NCBI GenBank assembly: GCA_017439425.1
Contig: JAFSJE010000048.1
Location: 1 to 64,000, forward strand
Direction of reading: 5' to 3'
Source: Oscillospiraceae bacterium
Lineage (GTDB): Bacteria > Bacillota > Clostridia > Oscillospirales > Oscillospiraceae
Length of the DNA: 64,000 bases
Made by a program: the position numbers and the translations under genes. Below are positions 43,304 through 53,808 of this stretch, in pieces. Every line of letters starts with the position of its first letter. The first letter of the stretch is position 1. Below the pieces are notes generated by a model. It was not told the DNA's origin, made no database searches, and saw only the letters and a list, made by a program, of their open reading frames with translations.

Positions 43304-44728
43304 ATGAAAAAAGCATTGGCACTTCTTCTGGCTTTCACCATGATCTTTGCGCTCGCCGCCTGCGGCCAGCAGGCTGCTCCTGCTCCGGCCACTGATGCGC
43401 CGGCCGCCGACGCTCCCTCCGCTACGCCCGCTGATTCGCCGGCCGACAAGCCCGCCGCCGAGCCCGCCCCGGTCGAGGAGAACCTCACCGAGGTGCAGAA
43501 GATCATCAAGGAAGCCGAAGGCATGACCATGGAAGAGCTCGCCAAGAAGGCGATCGAAGAGTCCAACGGCAAGATGCTCTACGGCGTGGGCAACTCCAGC
43601 CGCGGCAAGAGCTCGCTGCCTCTGTTCATCGAGTATCTGCAGACAATCGACCCCAGCTACAAGCTCGAGTTTGACTGGCAGCAGCCGAAGAACAACAAGA
43701 TCTTCGATCAGCTGACCGCCAACTCCACCAAGGCCACCGGCACCTTCGCCGTGACCCTGATCCAGGACGGCAACCAGATCGAAAGCAAGATGGTTCAGAC
43801 CGGCATCCTCGACACCTTCATCCCGAAGGAGTGGGCCGAGGCCAACGGCGTTGACGCCGCCACCTATGAAGGCTATCTGCCCCTGCAGACCCTGAACAAG
43901 GTCTTCATGTTCAACTGCACCGGCGACAAGGTGTTTGACAACGTTTGGGATTACGTCGCCGAGGGCGAGCATGGCCAGTTCATGGACATCGACTCCGAGA
44001 TCGTCGGCAAGAACTTCCTCTACATGCTGACCGCGCCCCAGTACGCCGGCTGGCTGAAGGAAGCCTTTGACAAGCTGCCCGCCGAGGAGCAGGCCTACTT
44101 CCAGCCCACCATCAACGAGCTCAAGGGCGACGCTGAGGACCTGGGCCTTGACGAAAACGGCGCCTACGCGCTCGCGTGGATCAAGCTGTGGGTCGGCAGC
44201 TACAACGCTGTCACCGACGACGGCCCCATCTGCAAGAACCTGACCGATAAATCCGCCACCGACCAGTTCGGTCTGCTGGTTTACTCCAAGCTCCGCTCCA
44301 TCGAGGAGACCGACTCCTCTTCCGTGAACAACGTCAAGGTCGCGGCTTACGAGGACGGCTATGAGGGCATCGGCGGCTACGGCTACTGCCACTACATGTT
44401 CGTTCCTGACAACAGCCCGCTGCCCTGGACCGCCTGCGCGTTCATCAGCTACATCACCTGCACCGTCGACGGCTTCTCCGCCTGGGGCAAGGATATGGGC
44501 GGCTACTCCTCCAACCCGACCGTCGCGGCCGGCACCGAGGAGAAGTACGGACACTCTCAGGGCGGCGTTGTGGACGGCGAACTGAAGTTCCCGAACAAGA
44601 ACGACCGCGGCTATGACTGGTGGACCACCACCGGCAAGCTGGTCCTCGAGGATCCCGCCTACTGCGCTGACGCCGCGTTCACTGTCGGCAGCTGGATCGA
44701 GATGCTCGACAAGTACAGTGCCGGCTGA
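43304..44728 (+). CDS. ABC transporter substrate-binding lipoprotein
   Basis: Extracellular binding lipoprotein of 474 aa. A type II signal peptide ends in the lipobox LAAC with Cys20, followed by an Ala/Pro/Asp-rich linker (about 21-60) and a periplasmic-binding fold. GGAGG lies ahead of the ATG at 43304. With the double-length permease and the ATPase downstream, it resembles Fe3+/phosphonate/polyamine-type importers, but the ligand cannot be named. Leu codons are mostly CTG and Ala mostly GCC, unlike flanking genes, which favour CTC/CTT and GCG; this suggests transfer. A terminator hairpin follows and would keep binding protein in excess. Confidence 0.88.
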   Translation: MKKALALLLAFTMIFALAACGQQAAPAPATDAPAADAPSATPADSPADKPAAEPAPVEENLTEVQKIIKEAEGMTMEELAKKAIEESNGKMLYGVGNSSRGKSSLPLFIEYLQTIDPSYKLEFDWQQPKNNKIFDQLTANSTKATGTFAVTLIQDGNQIESKMVQTGILDTFIPKEWAEANGVDAATYEGYLPLQTLNKVFMFNCTGDKVFDNVWDYVAEGEHGQFMDIDSEIVGKNFLYMLTAPQYAGWLKEAFDKLPAEEQAYFQPTINELKGDAEDLGLDENGAYALAWIKLWVGSYNAVTDDGPICKNLTDKSATDQFGLLVYSKLRSIEETDSSSVNNVKVAAYEDGYEGIGGYGYCHYMFVPDNSPLPWTACAFISYITCTVDGFSAWGKDMGGYSSNPTVAAGTEEKYGHSQGGVVDGELKFPNKNDRGYDWWTTTGKLVLEDPAYCADAAFTVGSWIEMLDKYSAG

Positions 44729-44767
44729 TCCCTTATAAGCTGACTGCTGTACCTGCATAAAGCAGGC

Positions 44768-44812
44768 AAGCGCCTCCGGGTGCGTTCCGCACATTCGGAG
44801 GCGCTTTGTTTT
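44768..44812 (+). terminator. Attenuating hairpin between binding protein and permease
   Basis: AAGCGCCTCCG (44768-44778) pairs with CGGAGGCGCTT (44796-44806), followed by TGTTTT. Probably a partial terminator giving more binding protein than permease. Confidence 0.72.
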
Positions 44813-44830
44813 ACAGGAAGGAGACATCCT

Positions 44831-46657
44831 ATGAACAGTTCCGCGACCCTTGTGGCAAGTCCGGCCACGATTGCATGGAATAAGGTCAAGACCTTCTTTT
44901 CCAAGCCCTATAACGTGATCCTGCTGCTGCTCGGCATCGTGCTGACGGTCACCACCGTCGCACCCATCGTCGCCATCGTGGAGGATACCTTCAGGATCCA
45001 CGCCGGCACGATCGACGCCCATCTGACCAAGCAGACCACCGGCTGGACGGTTGTCAACTATACCGACCTCTTCACCAGCAAGCTGGCCATGGCCAACCTG
45101 TGGAAACCGCTGTGGAACACCGTGCTGCTCTCGGTGGGCACCTGCGTGGTGTCCATCCTCTACGGCGGCATCTTTGCCTTTCTCATCACCCGCACCAACC
45201 TGGCCTGGAGAAAGTACTTAAGCTCCATTTTCATCTTCCCCTACATCATGCCGCAGTGGACGCTGGCTGTCGTGTGGCAAAACCTGTTTTACTCCACGAA
45301 AATTACCGGCACGTCCGACGGATTGTTGGCGTCGCTGTTCCATATCTATATGCCAAAGTGGTTCTGCCAGGGCCTGTTCCCCAGTCTGATGGTCCTGGGT
45401 CTGCACTATGCGCCCTTCGCCTATATCCTGATCGGCGGCATCTTCCGGAACATGGACGCGAACCTGGAAGAGGCGGCGACGATCCTCGACACGCCCAAGC
45501 ACCGCATCATGTTCCGCATCACCCTGCCGATGGTCAAGCCCGCCATCCTCTCGACGATCCTGCTGGTCTTCGGCAGCGCCATGGGCTCCTACCCCGTGCC
45601 GCACTACATGCAGCTGACCACGCTTTCGACGAAGTACGTCTCGATGAACTCGAAGTACACCGGCGAGGCGAGCATCCTGGCCATCATCATGATGGTCTTC
45701 GGCATCGCGATCATGCTGCTCAACCAGCTGTCGCTGACCAGCCGCAAGAGCTACACCACGGTCACGGGCAAATCCGGCCAGATCTCCAAGATCAACCTTG
45801 GCGCGGCCAAGTATGTCCTGGCGATTATCCTGGTCATCCTGACCTTCTTCACCAGCATTTTCCCGATCATCTCCTTTGCCTTTGAGACCTTCCTGCCCAA
45901 CCCGGGCGACTATTCCTTCCTCTACACCGGCAACGTCAACAATCTGACGACCAAGTGGTGGCTGACGAGCGAAAACGTCACCGAGCAGGGCATGTACGGC
46001 CAGAAGGGCATCCTCTACAACGCCGAGATCTGGAAGGCCTTCGGCGGCACGCTGTGGGTCAGCGTCTGCTGCGCCCTCTTCGCCGGCACCATCGGCACTC
46101 TGGTCGGCTACGCTGTGGCCAAGCAGCGCCGCAGCAAATGGGCTAACTATGTCAACTCCGTGGCCTTCCTGCCATATCTGATGCCGTCCATCGCCGTGGG
46201 CGCGGCGCTGTTCGTGCTCTTCTCCAGTGAGTCGGTCAGACTGTACAACACCTACACGGGCCTGATCGTCGCCGGTACGATCAAGTACATCCCCTTTGCC
46301 AGCCGCTCGTCGCTGAACTCCATGCTGCAGCTTTCCGGCGAGATCGAGGAGGCGGCGATCATCCAGGACATCCCCTGGATCAAGCGCATGACCCGCATCA
46401 TCATCCCGATCCAGAAATCGTCGATCATCAGCGGCTATCTGCTGCCCTTCATGACCTGTCTGCGTGAGTTGAGCCTGTTCATGCTGCTGTGCGGACAGAG
46501 CCGCATCCTCTCGACGATGCTGGACTACTTTGACGAAATGGGTCTGTACGCCTTCTCCAGCGGCATCAACCTGCTGCTGATCATCACGATCCTCGTCTTC
46601 AACACGATTGTCAACAAAGTTACGGGTGCGAGCCTCGATAAGGGAATAGGAGGATAA
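44831..46657 (+). CDS. ABC transporter permease with two fused transmembrane domains
   Basis: A 608-aa membrane protein with about twelve hydrophobic segments and two BPD_transp_1 EAA loops, EEAATILDTPKHRIMFRITLP in the first half and EEAAIIQDIPWIKRMTRIIIP in the second. This FbpB/ThiP-like double form makes the whole pore from one chain. GGAAGGAG lies ahead of the ATG at 44831; the earlier in-frame ATG at 44780 lies in the attenuator hairpin. The ATPase starts 5 bases after its stop. Confidence 0.9.
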   Translation: MNSSATLVASPATIAWNKVKTFFSKPYNVILLLLGIVLTVTTVAPIVAIVEDTFRIHAGTIDAHLTKQTTGWTVVNYTDLFTSKLAMANLWKPLWNTVLLSVGTCVVSILYGGIFAFLITRTNLAWRKYLSSIFIFPYIMPQWTLAVVWQNLFYSTKITGTSDGLLASLFHIYMPKWFCQGLFPSLMVLGLHYAPFAYILIGGIFRNMDANLEEAATILDTPKHRIMFRITLPMVKPAILSTILLVFGSAMGSYPVPHYMQLTTLSTKYVSMNSKYTGEASILAIIMMVFGIAIMLLNQLSLTSRKSYTTVTGKSGQISKINLGAAKYVLAIILVILTFFTSIFPIISFAFETFLPNPGDYSFLYTGNVNNLTTKWWLTSENVTEQGMYGQKGILYNAEIWKAFGGTLWVSVCCALFAGTIGTLVGYAVAKQRRSKWANYVNSVAFLPYLMPSIAVGAALFVLFSSESVRLYNTYTGLIVAGTIKYIPFASRSSLNSMLQLSGEIEEAAIIQDIPWIKRMTRIIIPIQKSSIISGYLLPFMTCLRELSLFMLLCGQSRILSTMLDYFDEMGLYAFSSGINLLLIITILVFNTIVNKVTGASLDKGIGG

Positions 46658-46662
46658 CGAAA

Positions 46663-48282
<1,620 letters not shown>

Positions 48283-48302
48283 GAGGCGCCGGAGAGCGTC
48301 GT

Positions 48303-48527
48303 ATGGTTCGAAACATCGTATTTGACATGGGGCAGGTCAAGCCCCAGCCGGAGAGCTACCGCCGCCTGTGCGAGACCTTTTCCCTCATCCCCAGTGAGTG
48401 CGTCTTTATCGACGACGCCACGTCGAACGCCGAGGGCGCGTTCTTCAGCGGCCTGCAGGCCATCGTCTTCCACGGCGACGTGGAGGAGCTGCGCGCGAAA
48501 CTGCGGGAACTGGACGTCGCGATCTGA
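48303..48527 (+). pseudogene. Internally deleted HAD-family hydrolase
   Basis: A 74-aa reading frame with GGAG 8 bases before the ATG. It begins with HAD motif I (NIVFDMGQV) and then jumps straight to the motif III lysine region (KPQPESYRRLCETF) and motif IV (CVFIDDATSN), ending normally (ELRAKLRELDVAI). About 120 residues, including the cap and motif II, are missing, with the frame kept. The product cannot be an active phosphatase. It is last in the ABC operon and shares its codon style. Confidence 0.75.
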
Positions 48528-48532
48528 CAAAA

Positions 48533-48758
48533 AAGCTCTTTCGGGAGAATCCCGAAAGAGCTTCAATGCGTCGACAAAGTCTCCGCATCGAACATATTTT
48601 GCGCTCTCTGAGCGCAAAATATGACGCCTGCGGGCGGGTTATGCGACGTGAAGGGGCCTCTTGGCCGGCCCCTTCACAGAACCCCGCCACCTTTATCCAA
48701 CGCTTTTTCTATTTTGTCTACAGTCTGAAGCTCTTTCGGGAGAATCCCGAAAGAGCTT
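48533..48758 (+). repeat. Hairpin cassette flanked by identical 31-base palindromes
   Basis: Identical 31-base palindromes lie at 48533-48563 and 48728-48758, each with a 13-bp stem AAGCTCTTTCGGG and 5-base loop. Between them lie another 31-base palindrome of the same plan (48593-48623, stem CATATTTTGCGCT) and a GC-rich hairpin (48650-48675). The second copy is followed by TTTTT. The region 48528-48929 holds no supported gene. The hairpins may be terminators, but repeating one exactly suggests duplication or a small mobile cassette. Confidence 0.75.
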
Positions 48759-48929
48759 TTTCATGATTCGTTTTTGTTGCTTTTTGCTGCCATGCGCTCA
48801 CCTCGCCTTTCACCGTCCTCAGAATACAGCACTTTTGCAAGTTTTCAAGCAAATGCAGCAATTCTTTTTGCAGTTTGAATCGGATAAGATAGGGTGCTGT
48901 CTTATGAACACCCGCACAAAGCAGCTCTC

Positions 48930-49397
48930 TTATTTTATTCTCTTGCCGTTGAGGCTTGCGAAGGTCAGCTTATCGCCCTCATAGCAGAGTTTCATTGAGA
49001 AGAAGGGGCTGTCGGTGTCTAAAAGATCGAGAAAGAGCTTGTCGCCCTCCCATTGGGGAAGCGATTTGAACTTTTCCTTTGAGATCCATTCCAGGGTGCC
49101 CTCGTCGCACTCGCCAATCTTGCCCTCAAAGCCGTCTGCGGTGAAAAGGTGCATATATTCACCCTCCCATATATCCGAGACGAAGGTGACGATTCCGCGG
49201 TAGCGCCAGCGCGTAAGCGTAAGGCCGGATTCCTCGCGCACTTCGCGCAAAAGGCACTCCTCAGGGCTTTCATTCTCCTCAAGTTTTCCGCCAAGACCGA
49301 TCCACTTGTCACGGTTGAGGTCGTTTTCCTTCTTCACGCGGTGCATGAGCAACCATTCATCGCCGCGCTCGATGTAACAAAGCGTTGTGTTTTTCAT
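48930..49397 (-). CDS. Nudix hydrolase (MutT-like)
   Basis: A 155-aa pyrophosphohydrolase acting on nucleoside diphosphate-linked compounds. The Nudix box GKLEENESPEECLLREVREE-SG is complete, and the IERGDEWLLMHRVKKEND opening is typical of 8-oxo-dGTP diphosphatase-like members. Its start overlaps the chromate-transporter stop by 4 bases. Last gene of the pbp1A operon. Confidence 0.93.
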   Translation of the reverse strand: MKNTTLCYIERGDEWLLMHRVKKENDLNRDKWIGLGGKLEENESPEECLLREVREESGLTLTRWRYRGIVTFVSDIWEGEYMHLFTADGFEGKIGECDEGTLEWISKEKFKSLPQWEGDKLFLDLLDTDSPFFSMKLCYEGDKLTFASLNGKRIK

Positions 49398-49963
49398 GCC
49401 GCAAACCCGAAAATGATACCGACGAGGGCGGAGAAGGCAATAAATACTATGGGGTGCAGATCCTTTACCTTCGGTACCCAGCGTGTGCAGACAAGAAGTA
49501 CAGCCGCGAGTATAAGTGCGCGCCAGTCGAGAAAAGTGAAAACGGACGAAGTGTCGCCGATGAACACCACCTGCGCAACGCTGAGTCCCGCCGCGGCAAT
49601 AAGAGCGGTGGAGGCAGGGCGAAGCCCGTAAAACGCGCCCTTGACGTACTTGTTCTCACCGAAAGCGGTGAGAAATCTGGCGATGATCAGTATGATGATG
49701 ATGCTCGGCGTGACGAGCCCGAGAGTTGCAATGACGGAGCCGGGAATGCCCGCAGTCAGAAATCCGACGTAGGAGGCTGTGTTGACGCCGATCGGGCCGG
49801 GAGTGGACTCCGAGACGGCAATCATATCTGTGAGCTGCTGAGCAGTGAACCACCCTGTGCGGTCGGCGAGATCATAGAGGAAGGGGAGCGTCGCAAGCCC
49901 TCCGCCGATGGCGAAAAGACCGGTCTTGAAGAATTCCCAGAAAAGCTGAAGGAGAAGCATCAT
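49394..49963 (-). CDS. Chromate transporter-family protein, half 1 (ChrA-like)
   Basis: Short-chain CHR protein of 189 aa with about six hydrophobic segments and the family motif FFKTGLFAIGGGLATLPFLYD plus TPGPIGVNTASYVGF. Short-chain CHR proteins occur as adjacent pairs that together equal one long ChrA. It overlaps its partner by 4 bases. Export of chromate is the named function of the family; the natural substrate in anaerobes may differ. Confidence 0.92.
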   Translation of the reverse strand: MMLLLQLFWEFFKTGLFAIGGGLATLPFLYDLADRTGWFTAQQLTDMIAVSESTPGPIGVNTASYVGFLTAGIPGSVIATLGLVTPSIIIILIIARFLTAFGENKYVKGAFYGLRPASTALIAAAGLSVAQVVFIGDTSSVFTFLDWRALILAAVLLVCTRWVPKVKDLHPIVFIAFSALVGIIFGFAA

Positions 49964-50499
49964 TTCTTTTTCGCCTCCAGACTTTTTAGCACAACGCCGC
50001 AGACTCCGGCAAGGAGCACGAAGATTATAGGGCTGAGGTTAGTAAAGAACGCCAAAAGCAGTATGATCGCGAAGATACCCGCCGTCCACATATCCTTGAT
50101 CGAGCTCTTGCCGAGCTTTATTACGGAGTTCAGAATGAGAACGCATACGCAGACGCGGATGCCGGCAAAGGCGTTCCTGATAATGGGATTTTCGGCAAAC
50201 ATCTGAATAACGCCGGCGAGCGCGGTGATGATGACGATTGACGGGAACACAACGCCGAGCGTTGCGATGATACCGCCTGGCACACCGGCAGTTTTGCGAC
50301 CGATAAATGTCGCGGTGTTGACGGCGATTACGCCGGGGGTGCATTGACCGATGGCAAAGTAATCGGCAAGCTCCTCGTCGGTCGCCCATTTTTTGTTCTC
50401 CACGACCTCACGCTGGAGGATCGGGAGCATCGCGTACCCGCCGCCGAAGGTCATAACTCCGACCTTGGCAAAGGTAAGAAACAGTTCAAGCAAAAGCAT
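49960..50499 (-). CDS. Chromate transporter-family protein, half 2 (ChrA-like)
   Basis: Partner short-chain CHR protein of 179 aa with motif FAKVGVMTFGGGYAMLPILQ and TPGVIAVNTATFIG. Begins 12 bases after the pbp1A stop and overlaps the next half. The two halves probably form one antiparallel transporter. Confidence 0.92.
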   Translation of the reverse strand: MLLLELFLTFAKVGVMTFGGGYAMLPILQREVVENKKWATDEELADYFAIGQCTPGVIAVNTATFIGRKTAGVPGGIIATLGVVFPSIVIITALAGVIQMFAENPIIRNAFAGIRVCVCVLILNSVIKLGKSSIKDMWTAGIFAIILLLAFFTNLSPIIFVLLAGVCGVVLKSLEAKKK

Positions 50500-50511
50500 T
50501 TTATTCTCTCT

Positions 50512-53040
50512 TTATTCTATATCTCCACCGGCTTCGGTGGGCGTGTCGGAGGGCGTATCGCCCGGATTCTCGACAGGTGCGTCCTGCCCCTCAGAGGCGG
50601 TTCCGGGGTCTACGGGAGTCCACGGATCTTCCGTGGGCGCGTCGGGATCGATGATCGGTGCGTCCGGATCAAAGGGCGCGTCCGGGTCGAGCGGATCGTA
50701 GGGATTATTCTCCGGATCCTCGGGGTCAATTACGACCTCCTCCGGCACCTCAGGCTCAATGGGCGTGTAGATGAACTCCGCACAGTTTTCAACGAGGTTC
50801 TTGTCAAGAAGAAGATCCTGCTTCGGCTCGCTGACGAGGATATAGCCCTCGACCTCCTTGGCACCGACGGTCACTGTCCTGCCGGAGGCGTACTTGTGGG
50901 TGTGACCGGAGCTTGAATCATTCAGATTATAGGTCTCCTCGTGGTACAGTTCCTCGACCGTTCCGTCAAGGTGCATCACTGTGCCGCGGATATAGAACGG
51001 CACCGGCTGACCGACTCCGATAACGGGGCTCAGACGGGTATTCGAAGGCTTGGAGAAGTTTTTGTACTCGAGATTTTCGTGAATCGAGGTCATGACCTTG
51101 CGGAAGAGAATGGAGGAGGGGTTTCCGCCGGAGTTGTAGATGTGCTCCGGTCTGTCATAGCCGCACCATACGGCGGCGGTATAGTAGGGGGTAGAGCCGA
51201 CAAACCAGCGATCCTTGTAGTTGGAGCTCGTTCCGGTTTTGCCGGCGACAGGCATAAGGCCGCCGAGGCTCGCGCCGGTACCGGTACCTCTGCCGCTCAT
51301 GACGGCGTCCTTCATCATATCGTTTACCCAGTAAGCCGCCGCCTCGCTTATTGCGGCGGTGGAGTAGGGAATGTTGTTACAGACAAGCTTGCCGTTTGAA
51401 TCGTATATGGCGCTGAATGTGCGGCCCTGCGTGTAGACGCCGTTATTCACGAACATCGTGAAGCCGGAGGCCATCTCGCGCGGCGTTATTCCGATCGTCT
51501 CCTGGCCCATCGCAAGAGGCGAGTATGCGTTGTCGGCCTCCTCAAGAGAGGTGAAGCGCAGCTTTTCTGTAAGGAAATTGTAGCTGTACGCGGGCGTGAG
51601 CATATCGAGCACCTGCGCCGCGATAGTGTTCTTCGAATGGATAACGCCCTCGCGGATGCTGATTACGCCGCTGTTCTGATTATCATCGTTGTGCGGGAAC
51701 CAGGTAGTGCCCTTGAGCTTAATATCAGCCTCATCCTCAAGAGTGGTCTCGGGAGTAATGAGATTAAGGTCGAGCGCCGGGCCGTAAACGGAGAGGGGCT
51801 TGATTGATGAGCCGGTCGGGCGCCTTGCAAGGGAGCCGGAAGCTCTGTTGAGTCCTCTTGCGACTGTCTTTTCTCCGACTCCGCCACTGAGCGCTACGAT
51901 ATCGCCGGAGTACGGATCCATTATTACGATAGCGGACTGGAGCTGCTTTTCAGTGCGCGTAGTCTCGGGGATCTGGGTAAGATCGGTGTAAACCGCGTCG
52001 ACCTTAGCCTGAATCTCGGGGTCGATGCAAGCGTAGATCTGATAGCCGCCGTGATAGAGAAGGCTCTCTGCTGTGTCGCTCGTCACGCCCATCGAGGTCT
52101 TGAAATATTCAAGCACGTCGCTGATGACAGTGTCGACGTAGTAGCTGTAAACCGTAACGCCGGTGGAGTTCGACTCCTTCCACGGCTGAAATTGCAGCTC
52201 CTCGGCGGCGGCTTCGCGATACTGCTGCTCGGTGATGTAGCCCTGAGTCCACATCTCGTGAAGGATTATCTCCTGACGGGTCTTATTGCGCTCTCTGTTG
52301 ACGTAGGGGGAGTAGAGAGAGGGATTGTTCGTAATGCCGACGATGGAAGCCATCTCCGCAAGCGTGAGATCCTTGACTTCCTTGCCGAAATAGAAGTCGG
52401 CGGCGGCGCCGATTCCGTAGCGCCTGTGTCCGAAATAAACGATATTGAGATACCATTCCATGATATCCTCTTTCGTGTAGTTGCGCTCGAACTCTATCGC
52501 GCGGAATATCTCATTCAGCTTGCGGGTGACGGTCGCCTCATTGTCTCCGGTGCGGTTTTTAATAAGCTGCTGGGTGATCGTCGAGCCGCCGAAGGTGTTC
52601 TTCATGCCGACGAACATATTTACGAACGCTCCGGCGGTGCGGTACCAGTCAACTCCGTGGTGCTTGTAAAAGCGCCTGTCCTCGATGGAGACCACGGCGT
52701 GCTCAAGATCCTTGGGTATATCCTCGTACTCGACCCAGACTCGGTTGTCGCTCGATTCGAGGGTAACAAGCTCCTTGTATTGGCCGGTGGACGAGTCTTT
52801 ATAGTATATGGTGCTCGACAGATCGAGCTTCATATCCTCAAGGGTTATCTCGTTGTCGGGATTGTTCATGAGATTCGTTCTCGCGTAGGAAACGAAGATG
52901 AGCGCGAAAATAGCGCCGGTGAGAACGAAGATAAGAATGAGCGTACCTATGGCGCGCAGGAGAAACAGTATTATGCTACCTACGCCGTTAAAGCCCGCCT
53001 TTGCGGACTTTTTAAGTATTCGTTTGGTTTTAGCCTGCAA
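50512..53040 (-). CDS. Class A penicillin-binding protein (PBP1A) with acidic Pro-rich tail
   Basis: Bifunctional peptidoglycan synthase of 842 aa. A short basic cytosolic start is followed by a membrane anchor (about 18-48). The glycosyltransferase (GT51) domain has EDRRFYKHHGVDWYRTAG and GGSTITQQLIKN. The transpeptidase domain has TGSSIKP (nucleophile Ser) and GKTGTSSNYKD. From about residue 765 a tail of about 75 residues is rich in Asp, Pro and Glu with repeats of DPDAP; it is outside the cell and may bind wall or cations. A TATAAT-like -10 box lies upstream at about 53083-53088 on the minus strand. First gene of the operon with the ChrA pair and the Nudix gene. Confidence 0.95.
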   Translation of the reverse strand: MQAKTKRILKKSAKAGFNGVGSIILFLLRAIGTLILIFVLTGAIFALIFVSYARTNLMNNPDNEITLEDMKLDLSSTIYYKDSSTGQYKELVTLESSDNRVWVEYEDIPKDLEHAVVSIEDRRFYKHHGVDWYRTAGAFVNMFVGMKNTFGGSTITQQLIKNRTGDNEATVTRKLNEIFRAIEFERNYTKEDIMEWYLNIVYFGHRRYGIGAAADFYFGKEVKDLTLAEMASIVGITNNPSLYSPYVNRERNKTRQEIILHEMWTQGYITEQQYREAAAEELQFQPWKESNSTGVTVYSYYVDTVISDVLEYFKTSMGVTSDTAESLLYHGGYQIYACIDPEIQAKVDAVYTDLTQIPETTRTEKQLQSAIVIMDPYSGDIVALSGGVGEKTVARGLNRASGSLARRPTGSSIKPLSVYGPALDLNLITPETTLEDEADIKLKGTTWFPHNDDNQNSGVISIREGVIHSKNTIAAQVLDMLTPAYSYNFLTEKLRFTSLEEADNAYSPLAMGQETIGITPREMASGFTMFVNNGVYTQGRTFSAIYDSNGKLVCNNIPYSTAAISEAAAYWVNDMMKDAVMSGRGTGTGASLGGLMPVAGKTGTSSNYKDRWFVGSTPYYTAAVWCGYDRPEHIYNSGGNPSSILFRKVMTSIHENLEYKNFSKPSNTRLSPVIGVGQPVPFYIRGTVMHLDGTVEELYHEETYNLNDSSSGHTHKYASGRTVTVGAKEVEGYILVSEPKQDLLLDKNLVENCAEFIYTPIEPEVPEEVVIDPEDPENNPYDPLDPDAPFDPDAPIIDPDAPTEDPWTPVDPGTASEGQDAPVENPGDTPSDTPTEAGGDIE

Positions 53041-53181
53041 TTTATATGCACCTCACTGTAAAAGGTAATATGCGTAATCAAAGGTATTATACCATAAATT
53101 TCTGCGCTTGTCCTTAAAATTTGTCGATTTTACATAAAATTAATTTTCACAAAAAAACCAATCATTCTACACAAAAATGTC

Positions 53182-53210
53182 TTGATTTTAGAAGTGAAAT
53201 CGGTTAGAAT
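53182..53210 (+). promoter_or_regulatory. Promoter of the DUF1292 gene
   Basis: TTGATT (53182-53187), 17-base spacer, TAGAAT (53205-53210). Confidence 0.65.
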
Positions 53211-53236
53211 ATCCTCGTAAGAAAGAAGGCGATCAA

Positions 53237-53506
53237 ATGGCTGATGAATTTGGCGGCGATATCTATACCATAACCGATGAGGACGGCGTTGAGTACTCTC
53301 TCGAGCATGTCGATACATTTGAGGAAAACGACGTTTATTATCTCGCGTTCCTTCCGGCTTATATGGATGAGGACGATCCGGATTACGGCATCGTGCTCCT
53401 GAAGCGGCTTCCGGGCTCCGAGGAGCTGGAAAACCTTTCCGAGGACGAGGAAGACAGAATATACGAGATCTTTATGGATAGACTATTCGAGGACGACGAA
53501 GAATAA
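53237..53506 (+). CDS. DUF1292 (YrzB-like) protein
   Basis: Small acidic cytosolic protein of 89 aa. The ITDEDGVEYSLEHVDTFEEN opening and DEEDRIYEIFMDRLFED closing match DUF1292, widespread in Firmicutes and of unknown function. GAAAGAAGG lies ahead of the ATG. A likely 6S RNA follows 9 bases after the stop. Confidence 0.88.
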   Translation: MADEFGGDIYTITDEDGVEYSLEHVDTFEENDVYYLAFLPAYMDEDDPDYGIVLLKRLPGSEELENLSEDEEDRIYEIFMDRLFEDDEE

Positions 53507-53515
53507 TATCATCAT

Positions 53516-53700
53516 ATTCCTGCGCTTTGTAGCCCCATTTAAACCCACACTTCTAATAAGGGACGCCGGTCTCTCTCCGTTAATTGCAGGCCTCCTGCGT
53601 GCCGTTTGCGCGCGGAAGTTGGAAGCATGTCTTCGGCGAGGAGGCAACCCACCTGCATATACTGTGCAGGTTATAAATGGGGCTACAAAGCGCAGGAATT
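53516..53700 (+). ncRNA. ssrS: Probable 6S RNA
   Basis: About 185 bases with perfectly complementary ends (26 bp: 53516-53541 with 53674-53699) enclosing a large asymmetric bubble and an inner hairpin arm. The inner part carries GCGCGGAAGTTGGAAGCATG and CGGCGAGGAGGC, closely resembling the conserved GCGG-TTGGTGAGCATG and CGAGAAGCC parts of 6S RNA. A -10-like TAATAT (53504-53509) lies 7 bases before the predicted 5' end. 6S RNA mimics an open promoter and binds sigma-70 RNA polymerase in stationary phase. No open reading frame explains the stretch. Confidence 0.72.
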
Positions 53701-53724
53701 TTAATATTTACAAAAAAGTAATTT

Positions 53725-53750
53725 TTCCGGCTTGCATTAGCCGGAATTTT
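53725..53750 (+). terminator. Terminator overlapping the next promoter
   Basis: TTCCGGC and GCCGGAA arms with a T-rich tail end the 6S RNA/DUF1292 transcripts. The loop holds the -35 box of the foldase promoter. Confidence 0.65.
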
Positions 53751-53760
53751 GTTTTATAAT
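53732..53760 (+). promoter_or_regulatory. Promoter of the foldase gene
   Basis: TTGCAT (53732-53737), 17-base spacer, consensus TATAAT (53755-53760). Confidence 0.7.
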
Positions 53761-53808
53761 ACCATTTTGTCAGCGTTAAACCAAAGAATTAAAAAGGAAT
53801 GATTATTT

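Noticed and set aside
43265..45022. 585-residue open frame on the minus strand opposite the ABC binding protein
   Set aside because: It is the antisense shadow of a GC-rich, CTG/GCC-biased gene; its translation is low-complexity (Gly/Val/Leu/Ala) with no recognisable fold, while the plus strand has ribosome site, lipobox and family motifs.
48533..48758. CRISPR array
   Set aside because: Only two identical copies 195 bases apart with hairpin structure; no regular repeat-spacer period and no cas genes.
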